Part shown: positions 1-11,528 of the stretch, piece by piece
How the letters are laid out: each line of letters starts with the position of its first letter
Numbering within the stretch: the first letter of the stretch is position 1
Source: Tanypteryx hageni
Lineage: Eukaryota > Arthropoda > Insecta > Odonata > Petaluridae
Direction of reading: 5' to 3'
DNA length: 64,000 nt
NCBI GenBank assembly: GCA_028673005.1
Contig: CM054117.1
Span: 51,581,870-51,645,869, forward strand
The notes under the pieces: model-generated
What the model was told of the DNA's origin: nothing
The model's database searches: none
The model's input: the letters and a program-made list of their open reading frames with translations, nothing else
Translations under genes and position numbers: made by a program

Positions 1-329
1 AGATTCGTAAGGAGGAATTACGATAGTAAACAAAGCGTACCGTCATTAATAGAAAATCTGAAATGAGCTAAACTGCTGGAAAAATATTTTTCGGAGGGAC
101 TAGCGAATGAAATAGTAGATCTTATCAGAAGCCCGATGTATCTCGGAAGGCAGGGCATCGAGGATAAGATTTGCGAGATCGATTGTAGGACGGAACGATA
201 CAGAGGATCGTTTTCCCTAGGACGACGAGAGAACATAATATGAAAAAATAAGGTAGGAAAACTAGGGACTTTAGGCGCACTGCACTTCCTGCCATCCACC
301 AATAAGGAAACTTGCACGGTATCATGTAG
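1..329 (+). mobile_element. LINE 3' fragment (end of reverse-transcriptase ORF plus 3' UTR)
   Basis: The first ~60 bases translate as a decayed version of the non-LTR reverse-transcriptase tail (RFVRRNYDSKQSVPSLIENL), interrupted by a stop. The rest is 3' UTR. The same family lies at 14921-15446 on the - strand; the two align from the RT tail through to the shared terminus GGTATCATGTAG, after which they diverge. That common end point marks the 3' end of the element. The 5' part is cut off by the window edge. Similarity is seen directly; the LINE assignment rests on the RT-tail signature in the other copy. Confidence 0.7.
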
Positions 330-1487
330 TTTACATATTTTCCGACCGCATACTTCGACCTATCCCGGTACCGGTTACCTAATTTCGAAACGTTAGTCGT
401 AAAACGCCGACGCATGTGGTAACAGAGGACGAGGAAGGGATCGGAACGGGTTGACTATAGGTTGAATGGAGGAGAAAGAGTGGGATAGGGCCAATGGAAA
501 GAAAGAAGAACAATCACCTCGTGCCAAAAGTAGAGAAGGTTAGGCGCTCTCTCTTTCTCTCTCTCTCTCTCTCTCTTCGACAGATATACGCATATAAATT
601 TTCAGCAGAGGAGAGATAAGCGTGGGATGATGAAAAAGATCCTTGATGCGTCTCCCACTCTAGGAGGTGGAATATGATTCACACGTTTCGAACGGATAAG
701 GAAAACCCCGTTACGTTCATACGAAGGTTCTAATCCTTTTCCTCTCCATACCGGTTAGATTATCGGTCAAATCACTTAGCGATAAATTTTTCAGGAGTTT
801 AGCAAAGACCAGGGGATGGGCAGACTATTGACGAGGAATATGCAATTCCGACTGCTTCGACAAACCACTTTAGCAGCTGCTAATTGTTTCATAGGGACAC
901 ATTAGGTTCACATAGACAGTTATCTGGGAAATTGTGCGGAATTCCATGAATAAAAATTTATAATAATTAATTTTCAGCGCCAGCACATCACTAGAAAAGG
1001 TTTTGCGGGCATAGATATGGGTACAAAAGTTTGTAATGATATGCTTTACATTTCGCGTATCGCCTCCGTAATAGCTTCTCGGGTCGCATGGAATTCTCTA
1101 GGGGCCTCATAAGGCCCGCGGGCAGCAGTTTATATTTTACTTTAAAACTTCTCTCGCCAAAAGAAAGAATTACGTGATGAGTAATCGACCTTTGTTCTTT
1201 AAGATAAATGTCGATTCCGTGCATCGAGAGGCGTTTTAACGCATGTGCGATTTAATCGACTGCAGACAAATGCCATTATTTTTCGTTTTTATGATAAATT
1301 TATCGCTTACTAAGGAAATGTATTTGTTGGTTGCTTATTTTCCGTAATATACATTTTGGGATCAAATATTAGCTGGTAAACACATGTTAGCAAGCGTGTG
1401 TGTGATGTTACCTATATCCTCAGGTTATGCAAACAAGTATAGAAAGGTGTACTCCATGTCAGAATAACAGTTTCCAAATGCGTTCTT
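330..1487. other. No gene seen; CT microsatellite inside
   Basis: AT-rich sequence without a recognisable coding region. A (CT)n microsatellite lies at about 547-586. Short open frames here have no family signature. Confidence 0.6.
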
Positions 1488-1905
1488 TGAGATCGACAAA
1501 TAGTAGTAAAATTTCCCAATACCAAATTTCATCAAAATACGTCTAACGGTTCCTGAGTTGAAACAGGTACATTGTAAGCGACATGTAGTTCGCCATATAA
1601 AGCGGTCGTAATTGTAGTCCGATTTTAAACAATATTGGATTCGGTCGACAAATTTTAGTAAAACTTTCTAATACCAAATTTCAACAAAATACGTCCTGCG
1701 GTTCCCGAGTTGAAACAGAGGCACGCTGTAAAATACATGTAGATCGTCATGTATAGTGGTCGTTATTGTCGTCCGATTTAAATCAAAATTGGAATCGATC
1801 GATAAATTTTAGCAAAACTCCCAAATATCAATTTTCATCGAAGTACGCCCAGCGGTTCCCCAGTTTAAACATATGGACGGACGGAAGCGACCTCCCCTAT
1901 ATGCG
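1488..1905. repeat. Tandem repeat, about 152-bp unit, three diverged copies
   Basis: The core phrase 'ataccaaatttcatcaaa' followed by 'cggttcctgagttgaaaca' recurs at about 1521, 1673 and 1826, a spacing of about 152 bp. Further matches lie between them (a 'ggtcg-attgt-gtccgattt' block and 'cgacaaattttagtaaaac'). The unit has stops in all frames I checked, so it is not coding. It could be the repeated 3' UTR of a transposable element; I cannot name the family. Confidence 0.65.
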
Positions 1906-4710
1906 TTCACTTCGTGCAAAGAACGCATAAAAAACGAACATGTTCAAAATAAAGGAAGAGTCTATCTTGCGTGTAATAGTTAACTATAGGTAACGCTTAA
2001 AGCCATAAAATAGTTGAGTAAACCAAATTAGAAATTCAGAAACAAAGTAGTCGGCCTGGTTATAAATTAGCGAATTGTCGAATCTAGTACTTTTTCATTA
2101 GATTCGAATATCGGTGAACTGGCACTGCTAACAAGAACCTTGAGTTATAATTTGTTTTTCTCGACTGTTTCATGGGTATATGGGTTACCTATATCAAACA
2201 AGAAATTGGGCTACCTTTCTAACAAGGAAGTATAAATAAACACGTTTGAAGCAAAAGAAAACATCCGCGGGCACGCTTTCGCTAATTCGTTTAATTTCGC
2301 AGAAAATTTAAACGCAGCACGTTTGAACATGGCAATGAAGCATTTAGGCATGCCATTATGATATGTTCTATCACTCCATCTGACTAGGAGTATTGAAACA
2401 ACATCTAGAGCCACTAACAAACTCCAGACTTCAATTACAAAAGGAAGCATACGGTTGCATGCACTGCAGGTACTAATTGAGAGAGAACACACACTTTGAA
2501 CTGAGACATATCAGCTACGCTTTTTAATCGAATTTCTCTTGGATTACATTTTGAATATCTCCCAATTTATTTGGCGCCCAATTAGAATTTATTCCAATTA
2601 TATTTGATATAGGTAGATTTTATCTTGATAGTCTTATAAACAAGGCATTTTTTACCGTGCGAGTAAATTAATCAATTAGTAAAATTAATAAGATCGTTTT
2701 TTCTAACCTTTTTGTTTTCTTCTCTGTTTTCAGTGAACCATCGATCAAGAAAACTCCTAATTCAGCCGAATCTTCAGAGCTTTCTCTTGTTCGGGTGCGA
2801 AAAATACTCCATCCTTGACTCACCAATTCTGTAAGTATTAAAGATAAAAATAAATCACCATAGCAAAGCTAGCGTCAGATTAAAGAAAGGGACGTATTTT
2901 ATGCGAAGTCAACGAGGCAACATTTAAAGATCCATTAAAATCATTCTTAATAATCTCCGAATCCAACATCGAGCAGATAATATCACGATATTACTCCGTC
3001 ACTTTGACGACCTTCCCTAATTAAAACCGCTATGGCATTATTCTTCTCCCACGCCAAGAAAAAACGCGAGAAAATAGCGATAATTAGATCCGGGTAACAC
3101 TCCGCGCATTCCGCACAGCAGGCACCGTTGAAATATTAATTAAGACCTCAAAGCCTTTCAACTCTTACTCGCTATATTTTAATTCACTCAAAGCACTCGT
3201 CTTTAATAATGGGAAGAGACCGTTCTTCTCGGCTTGAATTATCTCTCTGTCGCTTCAACTCTCCCATGCACCCAAACGTGCATCCTGTGGCCGTGAAAAA
3301 ATACCAGAGAGAGAGAGATAAAAAAATCAACAAGTCCGACCTTCGTGCGAATTTCCTCCGTGGAAGAAAGAAAGAGACGATTTCAATCGAGCGAATTTCT
3401 CGTGCGAGGATCGCGGAGGCGTAACTGTTACGCATGCTAAGGATAATAAATTTGAAAGAAGAAAAAACAAACAGAAAAAAAAGTTTCATCGTCGACGGAA
3501 GAGGATGAAGGGGGATGGGGGAAGTAATAACAACGCGTGGGTCCCATCCTTTTAACTCCCACCCGTCGGCCGTCAACCCCCTCACCCACATCCTCTTTGT
3601 GTGTGTGTGTGTCCCCCTCTCTTCTCTTCCTCCTCCTCCCCACCCACTCCCCCCATCCAGGAGGCCTTCCTTCCACCCTTCGTTCACCACCGGAAACCCT
3701 CCTTCAAAAGCGACCGACTGCTTCCCGCGAATGTAGGTAGTCTAGTCGTCCGCTTCCTCCTCCTTCAATGGAGACTCTTTGCCTGCCCCGCAACTCCCCC
3801 GTCCCCTTCCAACCTCCTCGACCCTTTCGTCGCTCCTGAATCCACGTTCGAGAACCTTCGCCACCTCTTTATCGTCCTAGCCTCCGTGTCCGCCATCCCT
3901 CCTCGCCCCCCTCTCGCACGACCGACGTAATAAATCATTAAAATCTTCTTCCGCGCTCTCTGTGATCAATCGGTTAAGTTTTTTCTACTGGTGTAGTCGA
4001 TGGAAATCGTATCACCCTGTAACCGAGACTGTTGAGTTTGTATGGCTGCAATCTCTCGTGGGATACAGATATTGGTTGGGTTATAGATGACGTCGAAAAA
4101 GGAAACGGCCATGCGAAATAAAGTCGTAAGGTGTAGCATGGTGCAGCGAGAGAAAATGGTTGTTCAACTTTTACTAGGCCTCCGGTCGAATTCGCTCCAA
4201 GTATATCTGGACCACGTTAGAAAGGTCACATACTTGAATAATCAGTGAAATTATTTGAGGTCCTTGGCGCCCCTCTTTTGCGCCTAGTGAGAGGCAAACC
4301 CGTCCCTACCGACGTCTGTCCTAGGTTGCTAGGGATAAAAATGTATTTTCTGAAATAGGTACATGCTCCGGAATCAATGGAGGAGAAGGGGGAGGGTATG
4401 TATAACCAACACATAGCTACGTAAAATAATCCACTCGGGAACTAAATATACGACGTATACTCGCGTATACGTCCATTTTCATCCCTGGTCCTATGCACGG
4501 GTAAATTGAACTTTCCGACAAATTTAGACCATAAACATACATGCGTCCTATACACGAGTACGGTATTTGACCATAAGCTAATCGTTAAGAAGCTCAGATT
4601 TGGTGAATTTCAAGGTCTAATTAAATAAATAATTACTGAGACCGCCTTAGGGCAATAACGAAATGGGCACAACACGTCTTTCCAATAGCCAGATTTATTA
4701 TTGGTGATTA
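1906..4710. other. No confirmed gene; one candidate exon and a GC/pyrimidine-rich patch
   Basis: Apart from the candidate spliced segment at 2734-2830, I see no gene. From about 3500 to 3930 the + strand is rich in C and T with a short GT repeat near 3598-3612; the several overlapping open frames on both strands there come from this composition. Confidence 0.5.
2734..2830 (+). other. Candidate exon flanked by consensus splice sites
   Basis: A strong pyrimidine tract ending in TTTTCAG (to 2733) is followed 97 bases later by a consensus donor, GTAAGTATT (from 2831). One of the three frames is open across the whole segment (read from the third base; it includes SFLLFGCEKYSILDSP); the other two contain stops. 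It could be a coding exon of an unknown gene, a 5' UTR exon (the serpin gene far downstream has an untranslated leader with an acceptor at 48799), or chance. No protein family is recognised. Confidence 0.3.
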
Positions 4711-4753
4711 ACCACTGATGAACACTGCTTCGTAGCTCAAATGCGCATCAAGT
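4711..4753 (+). ncRNA. Hammerhead-ribozyme-like motif, family 2, decayed
   Basis: The segment has the CUGAUGA box (4715-4721), a hairpin-forming stretch, and then CAAA where GAAA is expected (4738-4741). It is followed by the self-complementary AUGCGCAU and a C at the position expected for cleavage. It lines up along its length with the better-preserved copy at 22591-22633, including the upstream TTGG-GA and the downstream TTTTCTTAAC. The G-to-C change in the core suggests it is inactive. Probably a relic of a Penelope-like retroelement end. Confidence 0.4.
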
Positions 4754-7700
4754 TTTCTTAACCTTTCTATTGGAGAGATATCGTGTCACTTCAGGGTCAA
4801 ATGCAGATTTAGGCTACACAGTTGTTTCCCGCATTTTCTCATGTGACCATTTTACTGCTCTGTGATTTTTCCTACCAAGTATTTAGCTAATTATTCTGAA
4901 TTTTCCCCAATAATAGATATTTATCTTCTTGTTTTCAACTACTCAAGATGACGTACTTTTTTCTCACATTTCTTTTAATTTTGAATGGCAAAGGGATAAG
5001 ATATGAGGGGATGTTTTCTAATTAAAACCTCGTCCTAATTAACGCGATTAGCCATCCGCGCATCCATCTGTCTTTCTCCGACAGGGCTTAATGTCCATCT
5101 CTCCGCGCAATTTTTCAAGAGAACCGCCCATTTCAGAGTCCTCTTCCTTCTGCTTCGCCGCGTCTTCCTCGAAACCTCTTTTCTCTCACCCACCCGCCGC
5201 CGGCGGCGGAACATCGTTTCGTATAAAACGGGGATGACTTTGCTTGGCACAGTAAGAGGTTGGCGAACTCACCCTACGACGAACGACTCCTCTTCCTCCT
5301 CCCCCACCCGGTCTGTAGGAGTGCGCTCGCACACACACACACCTGCACAACAGACACACACACAGTCAGTCGTACCCTTCAGAATGCCCAGCCAACCTGG
5401 ATTTCAACAAGGTTAGGGCAGGACGAGGAAGGAGGAGGTCGAGTGGAGTGAGAGAAAGAGAGATAAAGAGAAAAAATGTTTAGCGCTTTTGCGAGGATGT
5501 TGGTAAAGGCCTACATTGAAAAGGGCAAGTCATAGACATTTTGCGGACGTCTCTTCCACGCGAATGTGATTTAAAAAAAAACTGGCGAGTGGCGAGGTAT
5601 GTTTCTAGAGGCATTTCAATGTCAGGGCATTTAAAACGTATGAAAAACAATTATGAAATTTTTTAAATCGGATCCTTAAATTATTTAATCTTTTAACTGT
5701 TCGCGTTTTTACAAAAAGAAACGTCCAAACTAATAAAAGTGAATTTAGGCAAATGTTGCACCTGGAAAATCTTCATCAAATATTTAGTGTAAATCCCCTT
5801 CGAGAAGTTTCGAAAGAATGTATGATCAAATATAGGAATGATGAAATTATTTTAATCTAATGATATAAATACTGAATGACGATTTTCACACGGAAAAGTA
5901 CAAATTTTCTCGGATTCTAACAAAACAGCTTTTAAAGTTACGCATTATTGTTTCATCGTGATTACATACGTCTCTTTTCATTTGCCATGTAGCTCATTGG
6001 ATATTCAGTCAGATAATAAATGCAGCTTAAAATTCGTTCTCTCCCAATCAAAGCATTCACGCTTCGTGATGATACGGATTAACTGAAACGCAATAATTCA
6101 TATCACGATTTGGATGACGTTGAAATAACGACTCGATGATGAAATAATTGCGTTTATTAAAAGTGAACTATTTGAGCGGAAAACAAACTTCATGTCCAGA
6201 AACAGTTTCTATTAATTTATAAATTAATTATTTACATGCAATAAACTACACATAATTACGACCAAGATAAACTTTTTTACAGTAAAATTATCGACGGAAA
6301 TATTTTTAGCGATAATTGGAATGCGTAATCATATTTTTTCTAATTAAATTTTGTCCGCATATTTCCACTTTTAACTCACAACCGACTCCGTGTAATTGAC
6401 TTCTACATTTAGACTATAAATTTTGTGACGTAAAGTATGAAACCATTAAATGTGATTCGATTGATACAGCCCAAGTTAAACTCGGACAATCGTTCTGCCC
6501 CAGGTGAATGGAAAAATCACTCTCTGTCACGCTAGTAGGCCACTACTCCCGATTAAGAGGTCCAAAAAATATGGCCATATTCCTCGCTCGACATAGCTTC
6601 GGAAAGAAATGACAAAAAGCGCGTACGTCACGTTCCGTTACTCGTGATGGGCAAAATCCCAACTCCTTGCCTTGACAGTAGCGGGAGGAAAGGCGGCATA
6701 GGGCGAATAAAGAATAGGTCATGTCTCGCGACGGACCGACGACACGCACGCGCAACATAGTGGGTCAACACCCAGCCGAGTGGACATATTTGATTAACTG
6801 TCCTGTCGCGTACGCGCACTTACCCGCGGCTTCCTATTAACGCGGGGAGGGGACAAATAAATGAAAAAAAAAATGTTTTCGCTCTTCATGATCCTTTGCG
6901 GAATACAGGTGACTATTTCCATTTGCCCCACTGACGGGAAAACCGCTGTTTATCGGGTAACACCAAGGTGAGTAAACTACGCTGATATACACGCGGATAT
7001 TTTTACTACACTAACGAATGCGCAGTAATCCGTCGCAACTCGCAGGTTAAGATCTTGGAAAAATCGCGTTGAGCAAATCTGCGTAGTGTAAAATTTTGCG
7101 CAAATTTAACTGCTTATGAAAATAATCCTTGTTCGTATTATGAAATGACAATCTTTTCATTTTCGTTGCCTTGAAGAGTAACGACGAAGTAACGATAAGC
7201 TAGCACTTCATAATCCTTTTGAGAATTATAGCAGAAATAATCTTGCACTTAACCATTAACATCTTCATGATCAGCTTGAAATTCAACAGTCGTAATGAAG
7301 ATAGACTTTCTATTTGTTGGTAATCAAAGTGACGTGAATAGGCATTCAATTTGAGGCAAATTATGATCATACGTATCCAGTATAAGACACAAAACGCGAA
7401 GCACGTTCCTCACTTTCTATTATTTAGAAAGGTCAAATGATAAACAGCCGCCGCAATTGCGCATTATCCCTCTTTCTCGTGCTCGTGGTGTGTCGCTTAG
7501 CTTTCTAGCAACGCCTCCTGTCTTTTAACCACTTCGTGTGACGGCATTTCATAACTACGCTAACTTGCGTAACTTTGGTTGTGTATCCGATCCGAGCTTT
7601 GCGATGATCGATTTCGCGGATCCATCGGTTCCGGAAATTAAAACAAATGAAGCCTCGCGGCCACCTTTTAAAAAGGCACGAAAGGGTGAAGAAGATTGCG

Positions 7701-8181
7701 GGGTTGCAGGTGCAATTTCCCGGACATGCGCGCGCGAAAAAAATCGAGCAACCAGACCGTGTTTCCGACGGCGTGCCCGATGCACTTCAAGATATTTTGC
7801 GCTCGTCTTCGCCTCGGGTTCGAGACCAGAAACGCCCACCTATCAAGGTCGTCCCGAAGGCCAGTAGTCGCCCTTTCTCTCTCGCTCTCTCTCAACCCAT
7901 TAAAACGCTGATCAACTCTCGCATACTAACTGCAGTGCAGCACCAACCAACGGCATCCAATGCCATCAAACAGCATCAAATACAGTCCAACGTCTTCGAA
8001 ACTGGTCGAAATCCCATAAATCTCGACAAATAGACGCCGACCAAATCCGTATATAATATCGGTCCCAACCGCTCCCATCCGGTCACTTCTCCCAAACTAC
8101 CTCTCCTTCAGACCAATCTTCGCAATTTTCTATTATGTGAATTTTCATTCATGCCTCCGTCTGAAACGAATATATTCTTAA
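4754..8181. other. No gene seen
   Basis: AT-rich sequence with GC-richer islands around 5040-5460 (including CA repeats near 5332-5365), 6540-6860 and 7440-8110. The overlapping open frames at 7538-8033 on both strands have no recognised domain. A TATATAA at 8050 lies 35 bp before a TCACTT initiator-like site, which is too weak to call a promoter. Confidence 0.5.
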
Positions 8182-8189
8182 GTAAGGGG

Positions 8190-8543
8190 CAGTGTTGCCA
8201 ATATGAGGTATTTTCCCGCTGGATCTAACTTATTTCGTTGATCATCTGGAGTACAAAATTCTTTTAATCCGCTAAACGGATTTTCTGGGTTATTTTATAA
8301 ATAAATTTGGAGATTTTTGTTCGCATATTTACAACATTTTTTAAATTTTAAATCTTCTGTAATAATCTCAATCTTCTACAAAAAGTTCAAATTATATGTA
8401 CCCATTTAATACATAATAATCCAGAAATTCTGTGAAATGACGCGCGCTTAATTTGTAGGGATAATAGGAAAGTGACGTGGAAAAAATTTGCAATCCCTAG
8501 CTTATTTTCGTCAAAGCTAGATTTTTCACGGCTGACAACACTG
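8190..8543. mobile_element. Non-autonomous hAT-type element (354 bp) with 8-bp target duplication
   Basis: The ends are short inverted repeats, CAGTGTTGCCA at the left and TGACAACACTG at the right. The flanks are GTAAGGGG (8182-8189) and GTAAGGGA (8544-8551), a 7-of-8 target site duplication. An 8-bp duplication and CAG...CTG-type ends are hallmarks of the hAT superfamily. There is no transposase reading frame inside, so it is a deletion derivative or MITE. Confidence 0.8.
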
Positions 8544-8757
8544 GTAAGGGAGTGGGACTTTTCTCTCCAAATCCGGATTCAAGTAGTGCAGTTGTTCGAG
8601 CGACGCTAAGGGCCAAGTATGGTACTCTTGGACGTCAATCGTACGAATTCTCACGTAGATGTCGTACACACGCTGTATCGATGTTGAGACGATTTAATTG
8701 CCCATTAATTATTTTTCATAGCAATTCGTTCAATGAATAAAAAATAACAGCCTAAAC

Positions 8758-9012
8758 CAAAAGTGTACCTGCGAGATATGGCGCCTATGGCAACATTTTA
8801 GAAAACACCTTGGTTATGTGAAATATTATTTTTGCTGCATTCTAATTTTAAAATATAGCGTTTTAATTATATATAACTTGGAAAATTGAGAATTAAATGA
8901 ATACTTATTTATGGAAAAATAAACTTTTGACATTTTTCCCGGAACGATTGGCGCCTTTTGTAAGGGCCGCATATGGCATATGCCGCCTTTGCCATACCCT
9001 AGTTACGCTCTG
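8758..9012. mobile_element. Non-autonomous hAT-type element (255 bp) with perfect 8-bp target duplication
   Basis: GCCTAAAC occurs at 8750-8757 and again at 9013-9020, exactly flanking the element. The ends are CAAAAGTGTAC and GTTACGCTCTG, an imperfect inverted repeat. The interior carries GGCGCC and 'ggcatatgccgcc' palindromes common in hAT MITE ends. There is no coding capacity. It lies only 206 bp after another hAT-type element of a different family. Confidence 0.8.
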
Positions 9013-9213
9013 GCCTAAACAGTCAACTAAAACGATTATTAATGGATGGTATCATTAACGCCTTACTTAAATTAGTAACACTAAATCTAAATTTAAAAAT
9101 CGGTAAAATATATATTGAAAGAACATTCTCATATACTACGGATGCATCTGGTCTGCGGAGAATTTATTATGCGCGTAAATTGCATTAATTGAGTGTGTTA
9201 TAAATAGAAAGAA

Positions 9214-9775
9214 TTATATCCTAACCAGCTAAGAAGTATCCTCACCTCTTCCTCACCTAAATACCTAACCAGCAACTTCAAATCCCTTAATTCTGGGCAG
9301 TCTTTGAACACCCGAGACCCATCCAAACTACTTATTCCCGTTCATCGTAGCAGATTCTATAATAAATCCTTCACCGTTACCGTCTGCAATCTTTGGAACT
9401 CTCTCCCCTTTCACTTTTACCCTGTCAATGATGTTAACCAGTTTAAGAAATATTGCACTAAATACTTAGGTCCTCATAAAAAAGTAAATTTTCCTCTGTA
9501 GTTAGGCCTTCTCTCCTTCATTTAAATAGTACCAGCACAGTCGCTATAGCCATCAGCAGACTGGACAGCCTTTCCTTTATGATGATTTAATATTATTTTA
9601 CTTCGTTTATATTTGTGCTGTACTTTTCTTAATTTTATTCTTGAAATAATTTTCATTTCACAGTTTTGATTTTAATTGAATTATGTACACGTAAATTAAT
9701 TATATTGTGTATTAAAACGGTTAGGTGGAAGAAGGGGCTATACGGCCTCAAACTCGCCGTATTAAGGAAATAAAT
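9214..9775 (+). mobile_element. LINE 3' fragment: RT-ORF C-terminus and 3' UTR
   Basis: The open frame ending at 9501 reads LLIPVHRSRFYNKSF, then VCNLWNSLPFHF, and a final FKKY. This is the typical C-terminal tail of the endonuclease/RT ORF of Jockey/CR1/I-type non-LTR elements ('P-R--Y--SF----LWNSLP'). About 230 bases later comes a short hairpin (GGGGCTATACGGCCTC) and then AATAAAT near 9770. That 3' layout matches the LINE tails at 17375, 17598 and 27168. The RT core is absent, so this is a 5'-truncated copy. Confidence 0.75.
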
Positions 9776-10649
9776 ATCAAGTGTTTGCAGGTCGACGAAA
9801 GCACATGGGCGCTAAAGCAACATTTACGGACGAAGATTGCTGAGAGAACTGGCTGGTAAATTGGGCGTAAAAATCTACATATTATAATGTCTCTGGGCGC
9901 TATATAGTTATTTTTTGAGAAATATTTCTCACGAAGTATTGTGTATGACCACAATTTCTATTGCTGGGTGAATCTGAATCAGAATCTTTAGAGCATTTTT
10001 TTAATAAATCGATATTCTGTGAAAATCCACAGGTAGAAACTACCCTTACTTATTGCGCCATATCATTAATCTCTTTTTAGTTTGTATTCTGGGTAATGTT
10101 ACGCCTAAATGCAAAGTATCATTTCTTTCCGTTGAACCGTTTAGGCTCTAGGGCCTCGCGCAAAACAGACGTCATGGCGAAAACCTTTTTGACCCGGGGA
10201 CATCTAAAAAACTAGCATTACCGCCAAAATCTCAAAGTCGAATGTTTTCGCTATTACTATACTTTCTCTATATACTACGTATATGAGAAAGTAAAAAAGC
10301 TCAACGAAATTATCGAGCTCGTCTTATGGCTGAAAATTTTCAAGAAAAAGCACTTAAAAATACTTGTCTAAGGTTTACCCGGTAGCCACAAGGTTATAAA
10401 AAGACCAGAAGCAAATTTCAACTAAAAAGTAGCTGTATTTTAGCGGTAATTCAACGAAAATGGATTCTTTTAGAATGCACATCTGGTTATCTTATAATCT
10501 CGTAGCTATGGGCTTAGGCGAGTAGTATTTTAAGTGCTTTTCATTGTAACAATATGTGAAGTAATAATAGATAGTAGATCAATAACTTTGGCCAAAACTA
10601 AACAAAAGTGGAATACTCCTTTAGCCAAAACAACTAGAGGGCTGCAAAA
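9776..10649. other. No gene seen
   Basis: AT-rich sequence. At about 10468-10490 there is 'aatgcacatctggttatct', which matches the 3' half of the hammerhead-like family at 22591-22633, so it may be another truncated copy. A short palindrome (ACTTTCTC ... GAGAAAGT) sits near 10259-10292. Confidence 0.5.
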
Positions 10650-10690
10650 ACCCAATGCATTTCGCCCACAAGGTGGGCATCGTCAGGGGT
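10650..10690 (-). ncRNA. Hammerhead-ribozyme-like motif at the 3' end of a Penelope-like element
   Basis: Read on the - strand this 41-nt block has ACCC, then the core CUGACGA, one extra U, a perfect stem II (GCCCAC-CUU-GUGGGC), GAAA, and AUGCAUU, and ends with GGGU. ACCC and GGGU can pair as stem I. The A of GAAA with UGCAU gives the very short self-complementary stem III reported for the type-I hammerheads of Penelope-like elements. It begins 11 bases after the stop codon of the Penelope endonuclease frame, the expected context. The extra U before stem II leaves activity uncertain. A copy of the same length lies at 14530-14570. Confidence 0.55.
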
Positions 10691-10700
10691 AGAACCTGTT

Positions 10701-11528
10701 TTAACAGTGACTGGAAGCCAACTGCCAGGTTTGAAACGGAAAGTATTGAGAAGATGACCGAGAAACAAGTGAAACGCGGAAAGATTTTTCGGCGTGTGTG
10801 TCGTTTAAATCTGTCAATTTGTATAGGGTCTTGTTGAAATCTGTGTCTGTGTTCATAAGTGTATCGCGGTTTTTGTAAATGTGAAGGTTTTCTAACGAGT
10901 TTAGTGAGTTATTGGCTGAAGTTATCAATGTTAAATCGTTTACGTGTAAACTATGACCTGTTTCAAATATGTGGTTGGCAACGCTTGATTTTTCAAAACG
11001 ATTATATTTATAGTGAGCCATGTGTTCCTTGAAGCGTGTTATTAGTTTCCTTCTTGTTTGTCCTATGTACTTTTTGTCGCAGTGTGAGCATTGTATTTTA
11101 TAAATACCGGACTTGTTCAAAGATTCTGTTCTGTCTTTTGTACTGCCCAATAAATTTTTCAAATTATAAGGATTTGTATATGTTATGGTATAATTCTTAT
11201 GTTTAAAAATTTTGTTCAAGCCTCTGTTTAATGGTGGAAAATAAGGCAATTTTACAAATTTGTCCTCTTTTTTGGTGTCTAATTTAAGGGAAGTGGCATT
11301 GGACAAAGTTTTATTAAAGTTATGTTTCCTCATTAATTTATTAATTAAATTATTATCGTATCCATGTTTAGGGGCAATTTGTTTTATGTGTTTAAGTTCC
11401 TTTGCATATCTGCTTTTATTGAGGGGGATGTTACATAATCTGTGTGTTAAAAATTGAAACACAGCTATTTTTTGGTTCATAGGGTGAAAGGAGTTTTTAT
11501 GTGAATTCATTCTATTACGAGAGATCAC
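10701..11528 (-). mobile_element. Penelope-like retroelement remnant: linker and GIY-YIG endonuclease
   Basis: A 275-codon open frame reads like the C-terminal part of a Penelope-like element polyprotein. Residues ~15-70 match the region after the RT core (FLTHRLCNIPL, IKQIAPKHGYD). Residues ~140-170 are a GIY-YIG nuclease: GIYKIQCSHC, KKYIGQTRR, then RFKEHM, with conserved Tyr, Arg and His. A Cys pair (CSHC) precedes YIG, as in Penelope nucleases. The frame opens with GTG, and a stop lies a few codons upstream (near 11545). The reverse transcriptase is missing, so the copy is 5'-truncated. A hammerhead-like motif follows directly downstream. It is host-genome repeat DNA, not a host gene. Confidence 0.85.

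Noticed and set aside
7538..8033. Possible small gene in the GC-rich patch (109 and 128 codons)
   Set aside because: Open frames on both strands overlap, with no domain, no splice structure and no convincing promoter.
8041..8110. TATA-box promoter
   Set aside because: The TATATAA to initiator spacing is 35 bp and the initiator is weak; no exon follows.
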